NCBI GenBank assembly: GCA_903960915.1
Contig: CAJCCO010000136.1
Span: 1-64,000 of the forward strand
DNA length: 64,000 bases
Direction of reading: 5' to 3'
From: an uncultured beta proteobacterium
GTDB taxonomy: Bacteria; Pseudomonadota; Gammaproteobacteria; Burkholderiales; Burkholderiaceae_C
In this document: positions 39,362-49,469 of the stretch, piece after piece
How positions within the stretch are numbered: the stretch's first letter is position 1
Layout of the letters: each line of letters begins with the position of its first letter
Made by a program: the position numbers and the translations under genes
The notes under the pieces: model-generated
What the model was told of the DNA's origin: nothing
The model's input: the letters and a program-made list of their open reading frames with translations, nothing else
Database searches by the model: none

Positions 39362-40443
39362 ACGTCAGACTTTCTGGGGTCCAGGGCATCGCGCAACGCG
39401 TCCCCCATGAAGGTGAGCAGCAACAAGGTGACCACCAACACACAGAAAGTAGCCAGCGAAATCCACCAGGCATCGATATTGTTTTTGCCCTGCGACAGCA
39501 ACTCACCGAGGGACGGGGTGCCGGGTGGCACGCCCAGGCCCAAAAAGTCCAGCGAGGTCAGCGCCAAAATAGCGCCGCTCATGCGAAACGGCAAGAAAGT
39601 CACCACGGGGGTCAGGCTGTTGGGCAAGATATGGCGGCGAATGATTTGCCAGTTGCTCACGCCCAAGGCGCGGGCAGCACGCACATAGTCCAGCTGGCGG
39701 TTGCGCAAAAACTCGGCCCGCACATAGTCGGACAAACCCATCCAGCCGAACAGGCTGAGCAACACCAGCAACAAGCCCACACTGGGCGCGAAGATGGCGC
39801 TAAAGATGATCAGCAGGTAAAGTTCTGGCATGGAACTCCAGATCTCGATGAAACGCTGGAACGCCAGGTCCGTGCGTCCGCCAAAAAAACCTTGTACCGC
39901 GCCCGTTAACACCCCCAGTAACACGCCAGTGAAGGTCAAGGCCAGAGAAAACAGCACGCTCACACGAAAGCCATAAATGAGCTGGGCCAGCAAATCGCGG
40001 CCGCGGTCGTCCGTTCCAAGCCAGTTATCCAGGCTGGGGGCGGATGGGTTGGGCGCTTTGGCAAAGTAGTTCAAGGTTTGTGCGCCGTACGGATTCGGTG
40101 CGTACAGCGCCCAATTGCCGGGCTCGCGCAGCTTGGCGCGAATAAAAGGGTCCAGGTAGTCGGTGGGGGTGTCAAAGTCGCCGCCAAACAGCGTTTCCGG
40201 GTAATCCTGCACGATGGGAAAATAGGTCGCGCCCTGGTAGCGCACCACCAGCGGCCGGTCGTTAGAGACCAGTTCAGCCGCAAGACTCAAGCCCACCAAC
40301 ACAGCAAAAATAACCAGGCTCCAGTAGCCCAGACGGTTGCGTTTGAAGCGCAGCCAGGCACGCCGACCCGGGGATGGCGAGGGCACCACCTCGGCTGGGC
40401 GTTGGCCTGTGGCCATCTCAATGGGTTTAGTCAAACCTGACAC
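39358..40443 (-). CDS. yejE: Peptide ABC transporter permease YejE-type
   Basis: A 361-residue inner-membrane permease with an N-terminal oligopeptide-permease-C segment and six membrane helices. Features: WLRFKRNRLGYWSLVIFAVLVG, a periplasmic insert (TYFPIVQDYPETLFGGDFDTP), NWLGTDDRGRDLLAQLIYGFRVS, and the EAA loop RAARALGVSNWQIIRRHILP. It pairs with YejB. It overlaps yejB by 17 bp upstream and yejF by 4 bp downstream. Confidence 0.95.
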   Translation of the reverse strand: MSGLTKPIEMATGQRPAEVVPSPSPGRRAWLRFKRNRLGYWSLVIFAVLVGLSLAAELVSNDRPLVVRYQGATYFPIVQDYPETLFGGDFDTPTDYLDPFIRAKLREPGNWALYAPNPYGAQTLNYFAKAPNPSAPSLDNWLGTDDRGRDLLAQLIYGFRVSVLFSLALTFTGVLLGVLTGAVQGFFGGRTDLAFQRFIEIWSSMPELYLLIIFSAIFAPSVGLLLVLLSLFGWMGLSDYVRAEFLRNRQLDYVRAARALGVSNWQIIRRHILPNSLTPVVTFLPFRMSGAILALTSLDFLGLGVPPGTPSLGELLSQGKNNIDAWWISLATFCVLVVTLLLLTFMGDALRDALDPRKSDV

Positions 40444-41455
40444 GTGGGTCCACCCAAAGATAGGACAAATCGGAAATCAGCTTGGTGACCAAGCCGATCA
40501 AGGTAAAGAAGTACAGCGTGCCCAGTACCACCGGGTAGTCGCGTCGGATCACGCTCTCGTAGCTCAACAGGCCCAGGCCATCCAGCGAAAACAGGGTTTC
40601 TATCAACAAAGAACCGGTGAAAAAAGCACCGATGAAGGCCGCCGGGAAGCCGGTGATGATAGGAATCAAGGCATTTCGAAACACATGTTTCCACAGCACC
40701 TGGCGTTCACTCAGGCCCTTGGCCCGGGCGGTAACCACATACTGCTTGCGAATTTCTTCCAAAAATGCATTTTTTGTGAGCATGGCCGTCACAGCAAAAC
40801 TGCCAAGCACCATGGCGCTGACGGGCAACACAATGTGCCAGAGGTAATCCACCACGCGCGCCCCCCAGCTCAGCTCGTCCCAATTGCTAGACGTTAAGCC
40901 TCGCAGGGGAAACCATTGCAACTGCCCGCCAAACACCACCAACAACGCCACGCCCAGCACAAAACCCGGAATGGCATAACCCAACAGCACCAGCAATGTG
41001 GTGAGCAGGTCAAAGCGGGAGCCCGCGCGCACCGCCTTGGCCACGCCCAGCGGCACAGCCACCAGGTAGCTGATGAAAAATGTCCAGAGCCCCAAGCTGA
41101 TGGAGACCGGCAGTTTTTCCCAGATCAGCTGCGAGACGCTTTTGTTCTGGAAAAAGCTCTTGCCAAGGTCAAAGCGTGCAAATTGGCCCAGCATCTGCAA
41201 AAACCGCTCGTGGGCAGGCTTGTCAAAGCCGTACAAGGCCTTGATCTGTGCAATGCGTTTGGGGTCTACGCCCTGGGCGCCCCGGTAAGCCAGGCCCCCG
41301 CCTTCAGCGCTGACACCGGCTCCGGCCTTGGCCTCGGCCAGGTACTGTTCTACCGGGCCACCCGGCACAAACTGCACCACCATGAAGGTAATCAGCAGCA
41401 CGCCCAACAAAGTGGGCACCATCAGCAAGATGCGTTTTAAGACGTAGACCAGCAT
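40427..41455 (-). CDS. yejB: Peptide ABC transporter permease YejB-type
   Basis: A 342-residue permease beginning MLVYVLKRILLMVPTLLGVLL, the OppB-type start. It has VQFVPGGPVEQYL, a periplasmic insert common to YejB, and the EAA loop RAKGLSERQVLWKHVFRNALIP. The ATG at 41455 lies one base after the yejA stop; an upstream in-frame start at 41479 would overlap yejA and is not needed. Confidence 0.95.
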   Translation of the reverse strand: MLVYVLKRILLMVPTLLGVLLITFMVVQFVPGGPVEQYLAEAKAGAGVSAEGGGLAYRGAQGVDPKRIAQIKALYGFDKPAHERFLQMLGQFARFDLGKSFFQNKSVSQLIWEKLPVSISLGLWTFFISYLVAVPLGVAKAVRAGSRFDLLTTLLVLLGYAIPGFVLGVALLVVFGGQLQWFPLRGLTSSNWDELSWGARVVDYLWHIVLPVSAMVLGSFAVTAMLTKNAFLEEIRKQYVVTARAKGLSERQVLWKHVFRNALIPIITGFPAAFIGAFFTGSLLIETLFSLDGLGLLSYESVIRRDYPVVLGTLYFFTLIGLVTKLISDLSYLWVDPRVRFD

Positions 41456-41456
41456 G

Positions 41457-43253
41457 TTATTGCGCCCACCAAGTAGCAATGGCCCAGGATTCGCCCGGGG
41501 CGTAAGCGGGCATGGCCGAAGGCCGTGCCAGCCGCCGGCTGTTGTACACCATGCGGTGCGTGCTGGCCGCCCATTGCGGCACCAGCAGGTGGCTGTGGCT
41601 CACCACGCGTTCCAGCGCGCGGCAGGCGGGCAACAAGTCGGCCTTGGTTTTGGCCTGGGTCATCTGCCCAATCAAGGCATCCAGTGCCGGGCTTTGAACG
41701 CCGGATAAATTGCCAGAATCTTCGGTCAGCGCGGCTTTGGCGCCAAACATATCGGCATATTCCTGACCCGGGTTGTGGGTGCCCCCATAGGCCAGGGAGG
41801 TGATGTCAAATTCAAATTTTTGCAGCCGTTGCTGGTACAAGGCGAAATCGACCGGCCGGAAGTTGAGCTTGATGCCCAGCTTTTCCAGGTTGCGCGCCCA
41901 AGGCGTGACCACCCGCGCACTGCCCTCGTTGCTGTCCAGGTACTCCACCACAAACGCTTGCCCCTGGGCATTGCGCAAGGCCCCGTTTTGTACCGTCCAG
42001 CCCGCCGCTTTCAAAAGCGCCTGGGCCTGCCGCAAGTTATCACGCAAGGACGCGGTGCCATCGGTGCGCACAGGCTCGGTCATGGGGCCAAAGGCCGCAG
42101 CCGGAATGGTTTGGCGAAACGGCGCCATAAGGGCTAATTCTTGCGGGCTGGGCAAGCCCTGGGCCTGGCAATCGGTATTGCCAAAGAGGCCGTTGACGCG
42201 CTGGTAGGCGTTGTAGAACAACTGGCGATTCATCCACTCGTAGTCCAGTGCCAACCCCAGCGCCTGGCGCACCCGCACGTCCTTGAAATGGCTACGCCGG
42301 GTGTTGAGCACATAGCTCTGAAAACCCGTCGGCAAACGGTGCTTGAACTCGGCCTTGACCAACTCGCCGCTGTCAAAGCGCTTACCGTTGACGCGTCGAG
42401 CCCAGTCGCCGGCTGAGAAAAAACGCATCAGGTCGAATTCACCCGCCTTGAGGGCCTCTAGCCGGGCGGTGTTGTCCTTGTAGATTTTGACGGTGATGCG
42501 GTCGAAGTTGGCGCTGCCGCGTTTGACGTTCAGGTCTTTGGCCCAGTAGTCCGGATCGCGCACATAGGTGATGTCCTTGCCAAAGCGCACTGGGCCTATT
42601 TTGTAGGGACCGCTGCCTATGGGGGTGTCGGTCACCACCTGGTCAAACGGTTTGGCTTTGCCGTTTTCAAGCCCCCATTGGTGGCTAAATACCGGCAGGC
42701 CGCCTACGGTCAGCGGCAACTCACGGTTGGGTTTCTTGAAACGGTAGCGAATGCTGCGCTCGCTCAACACGTCAATGCCCGCCACATCTTCCAGCAAGGT
42801 TTTGTAACCCGGCGAGGTATGCGGCCCCATCAGGGTGTCAAAACTGTGTTTAACGTCTTTCGCCAGCACCGGTGAGCCGTTGTGAAAACGGGCGTTTTCG
42901 CGCAGGGTAAAGGTGGCACTCAGGCCGTCAGCGGCCACCTCCACGTTCTGGGCCAACAAACCATAGCCCGCGCCGGTTTCGTCCAGGGCGCCCGTGAGCA
43001 AGGCATCAAACATCAGCTCCGAGAGGTAAGCCGGTGCCGAGCCCTTGATGGTGAAGGGGTTGTACTTGTCAAAAGTGGAAACCCGCAGGTTGCTGACCAG
43101 GCGCAACTCGCCGCCCTTGGGCGCCAGAGGGTTGACGTAGTCAAAGTGGGCAAATCCGGGCGCATATTTGAGGTCGCCCCAAAGCGCATAGCCATGCGCC
43201 GCCCAAGAGGGAGCGGCCACGACCCACAACAGACATATCAACAAACTGCGCAT
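41457..43253 (-). CDS. yejA: Extracellular peptide-binding protein YejA-type
   Basis: A 598-residue family 5 solute-binding protein. The ATG at 43253 opens a signal peptide ([21 protein letters not shown]); upstream in-frame ATGs at 43268 and 43331 are less likely. The mature start [22 protein letters not shown] and [13 protein letters not shown] are YejA hallmarks, as are [21 protein letters not shown] and [20 protein letters not shown]. It delivers peptides to YejBEF. It is the first gene of the operon and is divergent from fabI across 105 bp. Confidence 0.94.
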   Translation of the reverse strand: MRSLLICLLWVVAAPSWAAHGYALWGDLKYAPGFAHFDYVNPLAPKGGELRLVSNLRVSTFDKYNPFTIKGSAPAYLSELMFDALLTGALDETGAGYGLLAQNVEVAADGLSATFTLRENARFHNGSPVLAKDVKHSFDTLMGPHTSPGYKTLLEDVAGIDVLSERSIRYRFKKPNRELPLTVGGLPVFSHQWGLENGKAKPFDQVVTDTPIGSGPYKIGPVRFGKDITYVRDPDYWAKDLNVKRGSANFDRITVKIYKDNTARLEALKAGEFDLMRFFSAGDWARRVNGKRFDSGELVKAEFKHRLPTGFQSYVLNTRRSHFKDVRVRQALGLALDYEWMNRQLFYNAYQRVNGLFGNTDCQAQGLPSPQELALMAPFRQTIPAAAFGPMTEPVRTDGTASLRDNLRQAQALLKAAGWTVQNGALRNAQGQAFVVEYLDSNEGSARVVTPWARNLEKLGIKLNFRPVDFALYQQRLQKFEFDITSLAYGGTHNPGQEYADMFGAKAALTEDSGNLSGVQSPALDALIGQMTQAKTKADLLPACRALERVVSHSHLLVPQWAASTHRMVYNSRRLARPSAMPAYAPGESWAIATWWAQ

Positions 43254-43358
43254 GCCACAATTCTGCATCAACTGGGGCGCTGCCGCCGGAACCAGGCCCT
43301 GCGGAAAATGTGGGTTATTGCCCGCCAACACCGACGAATGAATGAGAGAGAAGACCTT

Positions 43359-44156
43359 ATGGGATTTTTGACAGGGAAAAAATTACTGATTACCGGCGTG
43401 TTGTCGAACCGGTCTATTGCCTACGGCATAGCCAAGGCTTGCCGCGCTCAGGGTGCCGAACTGGCGTTCAGCTACGTGGGCGAGCGCTTCAAAGAGCGTA
43501 TTACCGAATTCGCGGCTGACTTTGACTCCCCATTGATTTTTGACTGTGACGTGGGCGACGACGCGCAGATAGAGCGTTTGTTTGCCGACCTGTCAGCGCA
43601 TTGGCCCACGTTTGACGGCTTTGTGCACAGCATTGGCTTTGCCCCGCGTGAGGCGATTGCCGGTAATTTTTTGGATGGCCTGACGCGTGAAAACTTCAAA
43701 ATTGCCCACGACATCAGCGCCTACAGCTTTCCGGCCATGGCCAAGGTTGCCCTGCCCTACCTGAATGACAAAGCTGCCTTGCTGACCCTGAGCTACTTGG
43801 GTGCCGAGCGCATCATTCCCCACTACAACACCATGGGGCTGGCCAAAGCCTCCCTGGAAGCGTCGGTGCGCTATTTGGCCGAGGCCGTGGGCAGCCTGCC
43901 CGATGGCCGCTCCATCCGTGTCAATGGCATCAGCGCCGGTCCGATCAAGACCCTGGCGGCCAGTGGCATCAAAGACTTTGGCAAGCTGTTGAACTACGTG
44001 GCAGCGGCTAATCCGCTGCGCCGCAATGTGACAATTGAAGACGTGGGCCATGTGGCCGCCTTCATGCTGAGCGATCTGGCCGGCGGCGTAACGGCCGAAA
44101 TCACCTATGTGGACGGCGGCCACAGCAAAACCATGGGCGCGGTGGCGGCTGACTGA
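43359..44156 (+). CDS. fabI: Enoyl-[acyl-carrier-protein] reductase (NADH) FabI
   Basis: A 265-residue short-chain-dehydrogenase-fold enzyme that makes the last reduction in each round of fatty-acid elongation. Signature: [19 protein letters not shown] (cofactor loop), [11 protein letters not shown], and the catalytic Tyr-x6-Lys in [19 protein letters not shown]. The target residues for triclosan-type inhibitors are in these segments. The ATG at 43359 gives the standard N terminus MGFLTGKK; the long open frame upstream (to 42882) is antisense of yejA. A second, unrelated-looking putative reductase gene follows after 23 bp. Confidence 0.98.
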   Translation: MGFLTGKKLLITGVLSNRSIAYGIAKACRAQGAELAFSYVGERFKERITEFAADFDSPLIFDCDVGDDAQIERLFADLSAHWPTFDGFVHSIGFAPREAIAGNFLDGLTRENFKIAHDISAYSFPAMAKVALPYLNDKAALLTLSYLGAERIIPHYNTMGLAKASLEASVRYLAEAVGSLPDGRSIRVNGISAGPIKTLAASGIKDFGKLLNYVAAANPLRRNVTIEDVGHVAAFMLSDLAGGVTAEITYVDGGHSKTMGAVAAD

Positions 44157-44179
44157 ACCTGAAAAGTAATAATACAAAC

Positions 44180-45496
44180 ATGAACACACCTATTCCTTTG
44201 CACCAACTTCCCCAACAGACTATTTATCGCCCTGGCGACGTTTTTGTGTTGTTTGGCGAGCTCTTTGGCCGCGGCTATGCCAATGGCTTGGTCAACGAAG
44301 CACGCCAGGCCGGCATGACCATCGTTGGCATCACCGTAGGCCGTCGTGACGCCAACAACGCCCTGCGCCCTCTGAATGACGAAGAACTGGCAACCGCTGA
44401 GCACAACCTGGGCGGCAAGATCATCAATGTGCCGCTGATGGCTGGCTTTGATGCCGATGCCCCCGCCGGCGAACCCACCCCCACCGACCTGCTGAGTAGC
44501 CTGACCCTCAAAAGCTGGACCGAGGACAAGCTGGACTGGACACACATTGAGAAGTGCCGGGCTATCGGCGTGAAGCGCTTTACGGATGCCCTGGCTGAAG
44601 TGATGCACACCTTGAGCGGCATGATTCCCGAGGGCCGCAACGTCTTTTTTGCCCACACCATGGCCGGTGGTATTCCCAAGGCCAAGGTGTTTCTGGCGAT
44701 TGCCAACCGCGTCTACAAAGGCCGAGGCGAGCGTTTCATGTCGTCGCAAACCCTGCTCGACAGCGATCTGGGCAAGCTGATCCTGATGAACTTTGATGAA
44801 GTCTCGGCCAACACCTTCGGCCACCTGATTCAAGCCAGTGCCGAGATCCGTGCGCGCGCTGAAAGCTCAGGCGCGCAGGTGCGCTACTCGGCCTACGGCT
44901 ACCACGGCACCGAGATCCTCATTGACGACAACTACCACTGGCAAACCTACACCAACTACACGCAGGGCCTGGCCAAGATGCGGCTGGAGCATATTGCCGA
45001 GACCGCGTGGAGCCAGCGCATCCAGGCCACGGTCTACAACTGCCCTGAAATACGCACCAACTCGTCTGACATTTTTGCCGGGGTCGAGCTGCCACTTATT
45101 CCTCTGCTCAACGCCCTGAAAAAGGAAAACGGCGGCGCGTGGGCGCAGGCGCAATGGCAGGCCTGCGAAGCCCTGCTGGCCGACGGCATCACGCTGGACC
45201 AGGTGCTGAACAAGGTACTGGACTTCCAGCGCAACCCCGTGATGCAAGCCTTCCGCAATTTTGCGGCCTGGCCCATGCCCAACAGCCAACTGCAAGCTGA
45301 CCTGACGATTGGCACCTCGGACGAGGTGCAGAAAATGCACCGCGACAACAAAGCGCTGATCACCGACCTCCTCAGTGGTCTGGTGATTGAGGCCACCGGC
45401 CCGCTGATCTTCCGCGAGTCATCGGCACCCAGCGGCCCCGTGTTGTGGCTTAACCATGACATCATTGCGCGCCAACTCAATCTGATGCACGCCTGA
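44180..45496 (+). CDS. Conserved protein, possibly FabMG-type enoyl-ACP reductase
   Basis: A 438-residue protein I do not recognise with certainty. The start GDVFVLFGELFGRGYANGLVNE, followed by ARQAGMTIVGITVGRRD, looks like a Rossmann beta-alpha-beta turn of the SDR type (Gly-x4-Gly-x-Gly). A later YTNYTQGLAKMRLEHIAETAW segment could supply a Tyr/Lys pair. It is close in size and character to proteins named FabMG family enoyl-ACP reductase, a group first noted in metagenomic triclosan-resistance work. Its place 23 bp after fabI, with no promoter-sized gap, fits a role in fatty-acid synthesis. Function remains inferred. Confidence 0.5.
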   Translation: MNTPIPLHQLPQQTIYRPGDVFVLFGELFGRGYANGLVNEARQAGMTIVGITVGRRDANNALRPLNDEELATAEHNLGGKIINVPLMAGFDADAPAGEPTPTDLLSSLTLKSWTEDKLDWTHIEKCRAIGVKRFTDALAEVMHTLSGMIPEGRNVFFAHTMAGGIPKAKVFLAIANRVYKGRGERFMSSQTLLDSDLGKLILMNFDEVSANTFGHLIQASAEIRARAESSGAQVRYSAYGYHGTEILIDDNYHWQTYTNYTQGLAKMRLEHIAETAWSQRIQATVYNCPEIRTNSSDIFAGVELPLIPLLNALKKENGGAWAQAQWQACEALLADGITLDQVLNKVLDFQRNPVMQAFRNFAAWPMPNSQLQADLTIGTSDEVQKMHRDNKALITDLLSGLVIEATGPLIFRESSAPSGPVLWLNHDIIARQLNLMHA

Positions 45497-45537
45497 TAAC
45501 CGCATAGGCTGGGGGTCGGAGCGTTCTGCGGAGGGGC

Positions 45538-47820
45538 TTACTCGCGCACGCAATCGGCGAAGTAATGCACCTTGCCGTCTGCGTCCTGCTCTTCCACCAG
45601 GCCGTGAATATCGGTCTCAAAGCCAGGGCACTGGGCGTTGAACTCGCGCGAAAACTTGAGGTAATCCACGATCTTCTTGTTGAACACCTCGCCCGGAATG
45701 AGCAGCGGAATACCGGGCGGGTAAGGCGTGACCAGGCCCACGGTGATGCGGCCTTCAAGCTTGTCAATTTCCACGCGCTCAGTCCTGCGCTGCGCAATGT
45801 GTGCGTAGGCGTCGCTGGGCTTCATGGCAGGCGTGAGGTCACTCAAGTACATGTCGGTGGTGAGCCGCGCAATGTCATATTTGGCGTACAGCGTATGCAA
45901 ATGCTGGCACAAGTCGGCCAGGCCCATTTTTTCGTAGCGCGGGTGTTTCTGGCAGAACTCCGGCAGGATGCGCCACATAGGCTGGTTCTTGTCGTAGTCG
46001 TCCTTGAACTGCTGCAAGGCCGTCAACATGCTGTTCCAGCGGCCCTTGGTGATGCCGATGGTGAACATGATGAAAAAGCTGTACAGACCGGTTTTCTCCA
46101 CCACCACGCCGTGCTCGGCCAGAAACTTGGTGACGATGCTGGCAGGAATGCCGGTCTTGGCAAACTTGCCATTCAGGTCCATGCCGGGTGTGACGATGGT
46201 GGCCTTGATGGGGTCGAGCATGTTGAAGCCGGTAGCCATCTTGCCGAAACCATGCCAGTTGGCGGTGGTGTTGGCCTTGGCGCTCTTACTCTCCCCTTTG
46301 AGCACCCAGTCGGTGGCGCGGCCAATGCCTTCGTCGGCCATTTTGTCCGGCCCCCACACCTTGAACCACCAGTCGGTGCCGTACTCTTCATCCACCTTGC
46401 GCATGGCGCGGCGGAAGTCCAGCGCCTCGGCAATGCTTTCCTCAACCAGCGCGGTGCCGCCGGGCGGCTCCATCATGGCGGCGGCGACGTCGCAGCTGGC
46501 AATGATGCTGTACTGCGGGGAGGTCGAGGTGTGCATCAGGTACGCCTCGTTGAACAAGGGGCGGTCGAGCTTGACGGTTTGCGAATCTTGCACCAGCACG
46601 TGGCTGGCCTGGCTGATACCGGCCAGCAGCTTGTGAATGGACTGGGTGGAATAGACCACCGCCTCTTTGGGACGCGCGCGCCGCTTGCCCATGGCATGGT
46701 AGGTGCCGTAGAACGGGTGAAAAGCGGCGTGGGGCAGCCAGGCTTCGTCAAAGTGCAGGTTGTCCACGTAGCCATCGAGCATTTTCTTGATGGTTTCGGT
46801 GTTGTAGAGCACCCCGTCATAGGTGGACTGGGTCAGGGTCAGCACGCGCGGCTTGACCTTCTTGGCGTCTACGCCCTTGAGCAGCGGGTTGGCCTTGATC
46901 TTGGCCTGGATGGCGGCCTTCTCAAACTCTTCTTTTGGAATGGGGCCAATGATGCCAAAGTGGTTGCGCGTGGGCTTCAAAAACACGGGAATGGACCCGG
47001 TCATGATGATGGCGTGGAGAATAGATTTGTGGCAGTTGCGGTCGACCACCACCACATCGCCCGGCGCCACCGTGTGGTGCCAAACCATCTTGTTACTGGT
47101 ACTGGTTCCGTTGGTTACAAAGAAACAGTGGTCGGCATTGAAAATGCGCGCTGCGTTGCGTTCGCTTGCCCCAATGGCGCCGTCGTGGTCCAGCAGTTGG
47201 CCCAACTCTTCAACCGCATTGCAGACGTCGGCACGCAGCATGTTTTCGCCAAAAAACTGGTGAAACATTTGGCCCACCGGGCTCTTCAAGAACGCCACGC
47301 CACCCGAATGGCCGGGGCAATGCCAGGAGTAGGAGCCGTCTTCGGCGTAATCGAGCAAGGCCTTGAAAAACGGCGGTTGCACGCCCTCGAGGTAGCTCTT
47401 GGCTTCACGGATGATGTGGCGCGCCACAAATTCGGGTGTGTCCTCAAACATGTGAATGAAGCCGTGTAGCTCACGCAGGATGTCGTTGGGAATGTGGCGC
47501 GAGGTCTTTGTCTCGCCATAGACGTAAATGGGCACGTCCAGGTTTTTGCGACGCACTTCGGCAATGAAGTGGCGCAGGTTCAAAACGGCAGGGTCCAGAT
47601 CAGGACCGGGCGTGAACTCTTCGTCGTCAATGGACAGAATAAACGCGCTGGCACGGCTTTGCTGCTGGGCAAACTGGCTCAAATCGCCGTAGCTGGTGAC
47701 ACCCAGCACCTCAAAGCCTTCAGTCTCAATCGCCTGGGCAAGCGCGCGAATGCCCAAGCCAGAGGTGTTCTCAGAGCGAAAGTCCTCGTCGATGATGACA
47801 ATGGGGAAGCGAAATTTCAT
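45538..47820 (-). CDS. Orn/Lys/Arg decarboxylase, class I PLP type
   Basis: A 760-residue enzyme of the bacterial inducible/biosynthetic amino-acid decarboxylase family. It has an N-terminal wing domain (MKFRFPIVIIDEDFRSENTSG), HCPGHSGGVAFLKSPVG, the nucleotide-like segment FFVTNGTSTSNKMV, and the PLP lysine Lys397 in STQSIHKLLAG. The C-terminal domain has TPYPPGIPLLIPGE. It decarboxylates arginine, lysine or ornithine, making a polyamine or raising pH; which substrate is not clear from sequence. It is a monocistronic gene, convergent with the FabMG-like gene and divergent from nfeD. The 131-bp gap to nfeD should hold its promoter. Confidence 0.92.
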   Translation of the reverse strand: MKFRFPIVIIDEDFRSENTSGLGIRALAQAIETEGFEVLGVTSYGDLSQFAQQQSRASAFILSIDDEEFTPGPDLDPAVLNLRHFIAEVRRKNLDVPIYVYGETKTSRHIPNDILRELHGFIHMFEDTPEFVARHIIREAKSYLEGVQPPFFKALLDYAEDGSYSWHCPGHSGGVAFLKSPVGQMFHQFFGENMLRADVCNAVEELGQLLDHDGAIGASERNAARIFNADHCFFVTNGTSTSNKMVWHHTVAPGDVVVVDRNCHKSILHAIIMTGSIPVFLKPTRNHFGIIGPIPKEEFEKAAIQAKIKANPLLKGVDAKKVKPRVLTLTQSTYDGVLYNTETIKKMLDGYVDNLHFDEAWLPHAAFHPFYGTYHAMGKRRARPKEAVVYSTQSIHKLLAGISQASHVLVQDSQTVKLDRPLFNEAYLMHTSTSPQYSIIASCDVAAAMMEPPGGTALVEESIAEALDFRRAMRKVDEEYGTDWWFKVWGPDKMADEGIGRATDWVLKGESKSAKANTTANWHGFGKMATGFNMLDPIKATIVTPGMDLNGKFAKTGIPASIVTKFLAEHGVVVEKTGLYSFFIMFTIGITKGRWNSMLTALQQFKDDYDKNQPMWRILPEFCQKHPRYEKMGLADLCQHLHTLYAKYDIARLTTDMYLSDLTPAMKPSDAYAHIAQRRTERVEIDKLEGRITVGLVTPYPPGIPLLIPGEVFNKKIVDYLKFSREFNAQCPGFETDIHGLVEEQDADGKVHYFADCVRE

Positions 47821-47950
47821 GCGGGCACTCCAGCCTATCTCGGTAAAAAAGGAAACAGGCGCGAAGTGTAAGGACTAATTAAGTCAGAACTCTTGCACTG
47901 CCGGCCATTTGCCCCAAAATGTCTCGTCACACACACATTCAGGAAGAAAT

Positions 47951-48376
47951 ATGGCGGATTCAACAATTTGGTGGCTGCTGGTGGGGGCCGCAGTTGCGGT
48001 CGAACTGGTCACCGGCACCTTTTACCTGCTCATGATCAGCATAGGTATGGCCGCAGCTGCGCTGGCCGCCCATGCAGGCGCGAGTATGACCGTTCAACTG
48101 GTTACGGCCGCCGTGCTGGGCGGTGGCAGTGTGGCCGCCTGGCGCAGTTACAAACTCAGACAACCCTCCCCGCCACAGGCCAGCGCCAACCGTGATGTCA
48201 ACCTGGACATTGGTGAGACGGTGCAAGTCGATGCCTGGCTCCCTAACGGAACCGGCTCGGTCAAATACCGTGGCGCGCATTGGGATACCTCCCTGGAGCC
48301 TGGCGCTGTGGCCGCACCGGGCAGCCACACGATTGTGGAAGTGGTGGGCAACCGTTTGATCCTCAGGAAAAACTGA
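47951..48376 (+). CDS. NfeD-family membrane protein (short form)
   Basis: A 141-residue protein with two or three N-terminal membrane segments (TIWWLLVGAAVAVELVTGTF; LLMISIGMAAAALA) and a C-terminal OB-fold (VNLDIGETVQVDAWLPNGTG; GSHTIVEVVGNRLILRKN), the classic NfeD/YbbK layout. NfeD proteins act with SPFH proteins in membrane microdomain organisation or membrane protein quality control. The ATG at 47951 has AGGAAG just upstream. It is followed 69 bp later by its SPFH partner. Confidence 0.9.
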   Translation: MADSTIWWLLVGAAVAVELVTGTFYLLMISIGMAAAALAAHAGASMTVQLVTAAVLGGGSVAAWRSYKLRQPSPPQASANRDVNLDIGETVQVDAWLPNGTGSVKYRGAHWDTSLEPGAVAAPGSHTIVEVVGNRLILRKN

Positions 48377-48445
48377 TGCCAGAAAACGCCGCCGTCACCC
48401 TACCCCCTGTTTCGCAAAACGACACCCACCTTTAAGGAAAACCCC

Positions 48446-49354
48446 ATGGAAATTGCAATCATCCTGATCGTCATCGCGGCGATATTTATTACCCAGTCGG
48501 TCAAAATCGTGCCCCAGCAACATGCCTGGGTCGTGGAGCGACTCGGCAAATACTACGCCACGCTCACCCCTGGCCTGAACTTTTTAATGCCTTTTGTCGA
48601 CAAGGTGGCCTACAAACACTTGCTTAAGGAAGTGCCGCTGGACATTCCTAGCCAGGTCTGCATTACCCGGGACAACACCCAGTTGCAAGTGGACGGCATT
48701 CTGTACTTTCAGGTGACCGACGCCATGCGGGCCAGCTACGGCTCCAGCAACTACATCATTGCCATCTCGCAACTGGCGCAAACCTCGCTGCGTTCGGTGA
48801 TCGGCAAGCTGGAGCTGGACAAAACTTTTGAAGAACGCGACATCATCAACGCCCAAGTGGTGCAAGCCATTGATGAGGCGGCCTTGAATTGGGGCGTGAA
48901 AGTGCTGCGCTATGAGATCAAGGATTTAACGCCCCCGAAGGAAATTCTGCACGCCATGCAACAGCAAATTACGGCCGAGCGTGAAAAACGTGCCTTGATT
49001 GCCGCCTCGGAAGGCCGGCGCCAGGAACAGATCAACATTGCCACTGGTGAACGCGAGGCCTTCATTGCCCGCTCTGAGGGTGAAATGCAAGCCGTGATCA
49101 ACAAGGCTGAAGGTGACGCCAAATCCATCACCGCCGTGGCTGAAGCCACCGCCCAAGCGATTGAACGCATTGCCAGCGCCATTAGACAACCCGGTGGCTC
49201 AGAAGCTGTGCAACTCAAAGTGGCAGAAAAAGCGGTGGACGCCTACGCCAAAGTGGCCGCTGACGCCAACACGACCTTGATTGTTCCCAGCAACATGACC
49301 GAAGTGTCAGCACTCATTTCATCGGCCATGAAGATGGTGCAAACCCAAAAGTAA
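48446..49354 (+). CDS. SPFH domain (stomatin/prohibitin, QmcA-like) membrane protein
   Basis: A 302-residue protein with one N-terminal membrane segment (EIAIILIVIAAIFITQSV) and the SPFH/band-7 domain (VPQQHAWVVERLGKYYATL, VDGILYFQVTDAMRASYGSSNY, LDKTFEERDIINAQVVQAID). A long Ala/Glu-rich coiled coil (AEREKRALIAASEGRRQEQ) precedes a C-terminal tail. It forms membrane-bound rings or cages with NfeD-type partners. A ribosome site AAGGA precedes the ATG. A strong terminator follows. Confidence 0.95.
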   Translation: MEIAIILIVIAAIFITQSVKIVPQQHAWVVERLGKYYATLTPGLNFLMPFVDKVAYKHLLKEVPLDIPSQVCITRDNTQLQVDGILYFQVTDAMRASYGSSNYIIAISQLAQTSLRSVIGKLELDKTFEERDIINAQVVQAIDEAALNWGVKVLRYEIKDLTPPKEILHAMQQQITAEREKRALIAASEGRRQEQINIATGEREAFIARSEGEMQAVINKAEGDAKSITAVAEATAQAIERIASAIRQPGGSEAVQLKVAEKAVDAYAKVAADANTTLIVPSNMTEVSALISSAMKMVQTQK

Positions 49355-49363
49355 ATCCCCTAC

Positions 49364-49391
49364 CACCCAGCACCCAGCACCCAGCACCCAG
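49364..49391. repeat. Heptanucleotide tandem repeat (CACCCAG) x4
   Basis: Four exact copies of CACCCAG lie between the SPFH gene stop (49354) and its terminator, followed by a truncated copy (CAG). It is noncoding. Copy number can be expected to differ among strains. Confidence 0.92.
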
Positions 49392-49405
49392 CAGATTCAG
49401 CCCTG

Positions 49406-49445
49406 AAAAAAACCCCCGCAGGGATGACCCTGCGGGGGTTTTTTC
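49406..49445. terminator. Strong bidirectional terminator
   Basis: AACCCCCGCAGGG (49411-49423) and CCCTGCGGGGGTT (49428-49440) form a perfect 13-bp stem with a four-base loop. It is flanked by A residues on the left and T residues on the right, so it ends both the NfeD-SPFH transcript and the convergent flavoprotein gene transcript. Confidence 0.95.
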
Positions 49446-49469
49446 TGGCGGCACAGGGTCGCAGTTACA

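Noticed and set aside
42882-43358. N-terminal extension of fabI
   Set aside because: The extra 159 codons are antisense to yejA and lack FabI homology; family proteins start at MGFLTGKK (43359).
45565-47469. Very long open frame on the plus strand (634 codons)
   Set aside because: It is entirely antisense to the Orn/Lys/Arg decarboxylase, which has clear motifs. High third-position GC leaves the opposite frame open. The same holds for 49914-51797, 10566-12191 and 37724-39145.
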